Below are positions 35,865 through 38,600 of a DNA stretch of 38,600 bases, piece after piece; the first letter of the stretch is position 1; each line of letters opens with the position of its first letter. The DNA lies in assembly GCA_011523785.1 (NCBI GenBank), contig WTFW01000077.1:1-38600 (forward strand), read 5' to 3'. The translations under genes and the position numbers were made by a program. The DNA comes from Chloroflexota bacterium (GTDB lineage: Bacteria > Chloroflexota > UBA11872). The notes beneath the pieces are model-generated. The model ran no database searches, was not told the DNA's origin, and saw only the letters and a program-made list of their open reading frames with translations.

Positions 35865-35887
35865 AGCGAGAGCCTCCGACTCTCGCT
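35865..35887 (+). terminator. 8-bp hairpin between ACP and PPTase genes
   Basis: AGCGAGAG (35865-35872) pairs perfectly with CTCTCGCT (35880-35887) around a 7-base loop, twelve bases after the ACP stop. No T-run follows, so full termination is unlikely. A processing or RNA-stabilising hairpin that keeps ACP transcript levels above those of the PPTase is a reasonable alternative. Confidence 0.4.
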
Positions 35888-35922
35888 CGTGTCGGGCTAG
35901 CAAGGGAGCGCGCGCCAACACC

Positions 35923-36654
35923 ATGTGCTCCTCCGCCGTCGGGCGCTGGTGGCGGCCGTTCGGCATAGTCGGCGAGGCTACGGTTTTTCATGTTGACCTT
36001 GCGCCCCATGCCGCGCATGAGGCCAGAGCCTCGGAGTGGCTGAACGCCGAGGAACGGGTACGTTCGGATCGCTATCTGCATGCCGGATCGCGACGCCGGT
36101 TTACCCTGTGCCGCGCGGCTCTGCGAGCCGTCCTCTGCAGTCGGCTCGCGTGTAGCGGCCAGCAGCTCACGTTCGGCACGTCCAGCTATGGCAAACCGTT
36201 TGCCCGAGTCGATGAGATGCCGAATCGAATCAGTTTCAACGTCAGCCACGGCGGCAGCCACGGGTTGATCGCCGTCGCCCCGCACGGGCGCCTCGGCGTG
36301 GACATTGAGGAACGCAGCACGCGCGACGACCTCAGCAGTCTCACGGATGCCGTGTTGGGCCCGAGCGAAGAACGCGAATTCGCGTTGCTTCGCGGCTATC
36401 GAAGAACCCATTTCTTCTTCCGCATGTGGACGCTGAAGGAAGCCCTCATTAAGGCGCTCGGTGTAGGCTTTTCGCAGGATCCGGCGAAGTTCGAAGTGCC
36501 ATTGGCAGTTCGTCGAGGCGCCAAAACTGGAATGCATAGGTTTCCCAACCTTCCACAGACCGAGTGGCGCGTCGACGACCTGGGAACCGGTGACTTCGCG
36601 GCCGCCGTCGCAATTGAAGCGAGCCCGCGGCGCAGCCAGATGTCGAGTGAGTAG
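35923..36654 (+). CDS. Sfp-type 4'-phosphopantetheinyl transferase
   Basis: The 243-residue enzyme transfers phosphopantetheine from CoA to a carrier-protein Ser. The core has SYGKPFA, then FNVSHGGSHGLIAV. The Mg-binding motif is GVDIEER (Asp127, Glu129). WTLKEALIKALGVG carries the W-x-x-K-E-A signature (Trp169, Lys172, Glu173). Two-domain pseudo-dimeric length identifies the Sfp/broad-specificity class rather than the short AcpS class. It lies 69 bases after the ACP gene and is expected to activate both the discrete ACP and the ACP inside the PKS. The ATG at 35923 has an AAGGGAG upstream at a rather long distance. Confidence 0.95.
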   Translation: MCSSAVGRWWRPFGIVGEATVFHVDLAPHAAHEARASEWLNAEERVRSDRYLHAGSRRRFTLCRAALRAVLCSRLACSGQQLTFGTSSYGKPFARVDEMPNRISFNVSHGGSHGLIAVAPHGRLGVDIEERSTRDDLSSLTDAVLGPSEEREFALLRGYRRTHFFFRMWTLKEALIKALGVGFSQDPAKFEVPLAVRRGAKTGMHRFPNLPQTEWRVDDLGTGDFAAAVAIEASPRRSQMSSE

Positions 36655-36762
36655 ACGCGAACTAGACTCTCCGCGCCCATCATTGACGTTTCGTGGACCA
36701 GTCGTCATGCATTCGCGCACTTACGCTCGTTCACAGGTCTCCGGCCGAAAGAAGTCCAGGCT

Positions 36763-37674
36763 GTGACCACGAACTCGCAGCCCTTGTGGGAAATCCCCGA
36801 GCCCCTTGCAATCCGCCAGGTAAACGTCGACGACGACACCGCCGTGATCCTGCGGCGCCACGGCAATCCATCGGGCCCGCGCCTTGTCCTCAGCCACGGG
36901 AATGGCCTCGCGATCGACCTTTACTACCCGTTTTGGTCACTTCTGGCCGACGACTTCGACCTCGTCGTTTACGACCTCCGGAATCACGGCTGGAATGCCC
37001 TCAGTCCGCTCGAAGATCACAATGTTCCCACCCTCGTCCGCGACCATGACCGGATCCTCGAGGCAATTGACACGCATTTCGGGGACAAGCCTAAGACCGG
37101 CGTCTTTCATTCGGTGTCGGCGTTGACAACGCTGCTCTCGCCGGCGAAAGGTAGTGGTCTTTCAGCGCTTGTCCTGTTTGATCCTCCGCTGTGCAGACCC
37201 GGCGCCAGCTATGAGGAATTCGATGCCGCCGCCATGCGAACCGCAGCTATGACCAGGCGGCGCACCGAGCTGTTTCAGTCGGTCGACCAGTTCGCTGACC
37301 TCCTGAGCTTCGTGCCGACCTTTTACCGTTCGGTTCCCGGCACCTTCGATCTTGCCGCCCGCACGACGCTTCGAGAGCGCAAACAGCGGGACGGCTACGA
37401 ACTGCGCTGTCCGCGCGATTACGAAGCGCAGATCGTTGACTACGCCAGCGCCTTTGCCGTGCTCGTGGACTTCGACGCTTTTCGCTGCCCGATCAAGGTT
37501 GTTGGAGCCGATCCGACCTTGCCCTACTCATACCTGCCAACCTTCGATCTGAGCCACGTACTCACGGTGGACTATGACTTTCTTCCGGAGACCACCCACT
37601 TCCTGCAGCTCGAACAGCCTGAAGCCTGCGCCGAATCGGTGCGTGAGTTCCTTGACCAGCTTGGCTCTGACTGA
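36763..37674 (+). CDS. Alpha/beta hydrolase, candidate chain-release enzyme
   Basis: The 303-residue cytoplasmic protein has the alpha/beta-hydrolase fold. LVLSHGNGLAIDLYYPFW contains the oxyanion HGN loop and VYDLRNHGWNA follows strand 4. The nucleophile elbow reads GVFHSVSALT, so Ser117 is present but the GxSxG flanking glycines are Phe-His and Ser. His279 in PETTHFLQLEQPEAC is the likely catalytic base. The acid is probably Asp in the VVGADPTLP loop. It starts at GTG 36763, 108 bases after the PPTase stop, and is the last gene of the locus on this strand. As the PKS has no thioesterase, a release or editing role is inferred. An esterase for an unrelated substrate is the alternative. Confidence 0.78.
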   Translation: MTTNSQPLWEIPEPLAIRQVNVDDDTAVILRRHGNPSGPRLVLSHGNGLAIDLYYPFWSLLADDFDLVVYDLRNHGWNALSPLEDHNVPTLVRDHDRILEAIDTHFGDKPKTGVFHSVSALTTLLSPAKGSGLSALVLFDPPLCRPGASYEEFDAAAMRTAAMTRRRTELFQSVDQFADLLSFVPTFYRSVPGTFDLAARTTLRERKQRDGYELRCPRDYEAQIVDYASAFAVLVDFDAFRCPIKVVGADPTLPYSYLPTFDLSHVLTVDYDFLPETTHFLQLEQPEACAESVREFLDQLGSD

Positions 37675-37688
37675 CCCTCGCGCGCGAA

Positions 37689-38600
37689 TTACGGCAAGGC
37701 GTCGACCCTGACGGTAACGATGTCCAGGCCGTGATACTTCTGGTGTCGCACCGACGACGCGAAGTGTCGTAGCAGCCGGAACGATATCTCTTCTGCATCT
37801 GGCAGTTCATTTTGCTCGGCCAGGTATGCGAGCCGATCTGCCAGGTTCTCTTCGTCCGAAGTCGCCACAAACTCCAGCTCGACTGACCTGCCCTCCGGGC
37901 TCGCGCTAAGCACCAGGCGCGATGCTGGAGTCGTAGTCTCGTCGCCTGCTGGTTGGAGCAAGCTCGACACGGTCTCCTCGCCCGCCGAGCGCAGGCGTTC
38001 GGTCGAGGCGTCATCCCACTTCATCGATGTGGCAACGGCGTACAGGAAGGAGTCGATTCGCGGAAGGTCCGAGGTATCCAGTCGCGCTTCCAGTCGTTGA
38101 CGCTTGGGCTTCGTGAAATTGAGAAACACGGTGAGACCAATTGCGGTGGCAGCGCCGGCGGTGATTCCGTTGCCGAGCAGCAGACTCCATGGAGGACCCA
38201 CGATTCCGCCGAACACGTCGTTCTGATCGAAGCCGACGCCCATTGCAAAGCCGAGTCCGACAATGAGGGCTGTCTGAGCGTCCATGCCACCCCGCGTAAC
38301 CGTGCGAAGTCCCTCAACGAATAGCATCCCGGTTGCCAGCAGCAAGAATGCCCCCATCACCGGTTTGGGAATCGTGAGCAGCAAGCCCGCAAGCTTCGGA
38401 AATACGGCCAGCAGGATCAGAATCGCCCCCATGGCGTATCCGACACGACGCGCCGCTACGCCGGTAAGCGAGATAAGCGACACGCTGGACGACGAATAGG
38501 CGGTTGTTGGCGGCGTTCCGGCCAGTCCCGAGAGCAGCATGCCCAGACCACCCGCGTACAACGTCCCCTGGATGAGCCGAAAGTCGGTGGCCCGGGCCTG
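37689..38600 (-). CDS. NCS2-type nucleobase permease, C-terminal part, with fused soluble domain
   Basis: The minus-strand frame is open to the window end, giving the last 303 residues. The membrane part has TPPTTAYSSSSVSLISLTGV, close to the NCS2 TPxTTxxxxN-like signature, plus helices around LAVFPKLAGLLLTIPKPVMGAFLLL and GVGFDQNDVFGG, typical of uracil/xanthine permease homologues. After the last helix (ending near FLNFTKP) about 140 extra soluble residues follow (RLDTSDLPRIDSFLYAVATSM to the end). NCS2 proteins usually end soon after the last helix. The tail loosely resembles a GHKL/RsbW-like layout (LRSAGEETVSSLL, EISFRLLRHFASSV), which is a guess. The N-terminus lies outside the window. 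It converges with the hydrolase gene, fourteen bases apart. Confidence 0.75.
   Translation of the reverse strand, partial: QARATDFRLIQGTLYAGGLGMLLSGLAGTPPTTAYSSSSVSLISLTGVAARRVGYAMGAILILLAVFPKLAGLLLTIPKPVMGAFLLLATGMLFVEGLRTVTRGGMDAQTALIVGLGFAMGVGFDQNDVFGGIVGPPWSLLLGNGITAGAATAIGLTVFLNFTKPKRQRLEARLDTSDLPRIDSFLYAVATSMKWDDASTERLRSAGEETVSSLLQPAGDETTTPASRLVLSASPEGRSVELEFVATSDEENLADRLAYLAEQNELPDAEEISFRLLRHFASSVRHQKYHGLDIVTVRVDALP

Noticed and set aside
24660-38600. Attachment-site repeat of the tRNA-Leu 3' end bounding the PKS locus
   Set aside because: No second copy of the tRNA 3' end and no integrase were noticed by eye up to the window end. The far side may lie outside the window.
1-38600. CRISPR arrays, insertion sequences and rRNA genes
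   Set aside because: No regularly spaced repeats, transposase-like frames or rRNA-like segments were seen on reading the window.

Overview
The window is GC-rich bacterial chromosome with densely packed genes, many joined by 4-base ATGA or GTGA overlaps. No rRNA, phage, transposase or CRISPR signature was seen. The cell-division block has mraZ, rsmH, an ftsL-like gene, ftsI, ftsW, murG, murC, murB, ftsQ, ftsA and ftsZ. FtsZ ends in a Gram-positive/Chloroflexota-style EIPAFLRRR tail and is followed by yggS and yggT. This suggests a Chloroflexota-like or other deep-branching bacterium. The large reducing polyketide synthase with a C-methyltransferase recalls mono-modular PKSs described from sponge-symbiont metagenomes. 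Both taxonomic statements are inferences, not identifications.

Layout. Bases 1-140 form a perfect 54-bp inverted repeat that starts exactly at the window edge, probably a contig-end or fold-back artefact, over the C-terminal part of an unknown ORF. Next come a DHA2-type drug-efflux MFS transporter (262-1695), a convergent unknown gene whose 5' end looks frameshifted (1692-2483) and an RNase HI-like gene (2548-2970). From 3148 to 19385 runs one continuous plus-strand block: the dcw cluster behind two 10-bp-phased MraZ-type repeat arrays, then yggS, yggT, a DUF167 gene, hisS, hisH, hisA and hisF. The block lacks mraY, murD, murE, murF and ddl. From 19531 to 24574 lies a mixed sugar-related region: a 36-residue membrane peptide, a GPH/SUT-like sugar transporter, a Gfo/Idh/MocA oxidoreductase, a MOSC protein, a xylose-isomerase-like TIM barrel and a PuuD-type glutamine amidotransferase. 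A tRNA-Leu(GAG) follows at 24597-24681.

The most distinctive system is at 24922-37674. A nine-codon leader ORF with a strong Shine-Dalgarno overlaps the start of a 3447-residue type I PKS ordered KS-AT-DH-cMT-(psi-KR)-ER-KR-ACP-KS-AT0. The second KS keeps its Cys-His-His triad. The second AT is a decayed copy of the first: its nucleophilic Ser is Gly, its catalytic His is gone and about 67 residues covering the small subdomain are deleted. The protein stops right after that AT, with no ACP or thioesterase. The next genes supply what is missing: a discrete 81-residue ACP with an atypical V-P-S-M-D phosphopantetheine motif, an Sfp-type phosphopantetheinyl transferase and an alpha/beta hydrolase with a non-canonical nucleophile elbow.

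Working model (inference): the first module, with a malonyl-type AT and SAM-dependent C-methylation, builds a reduced alpha-methyl-branched chain, perhaps iteratively. KS2 then passes or extends it onto the stand-alone ACP, the PPTase activates both carriers, and the hydrolase releases the product, plausibly a methyl-branched fatty acid or lipid precursor. The window ends in the C-terminal part of an NCS2 nucleobase permease, on the opposite strand, fused to an unusual soluble domain.
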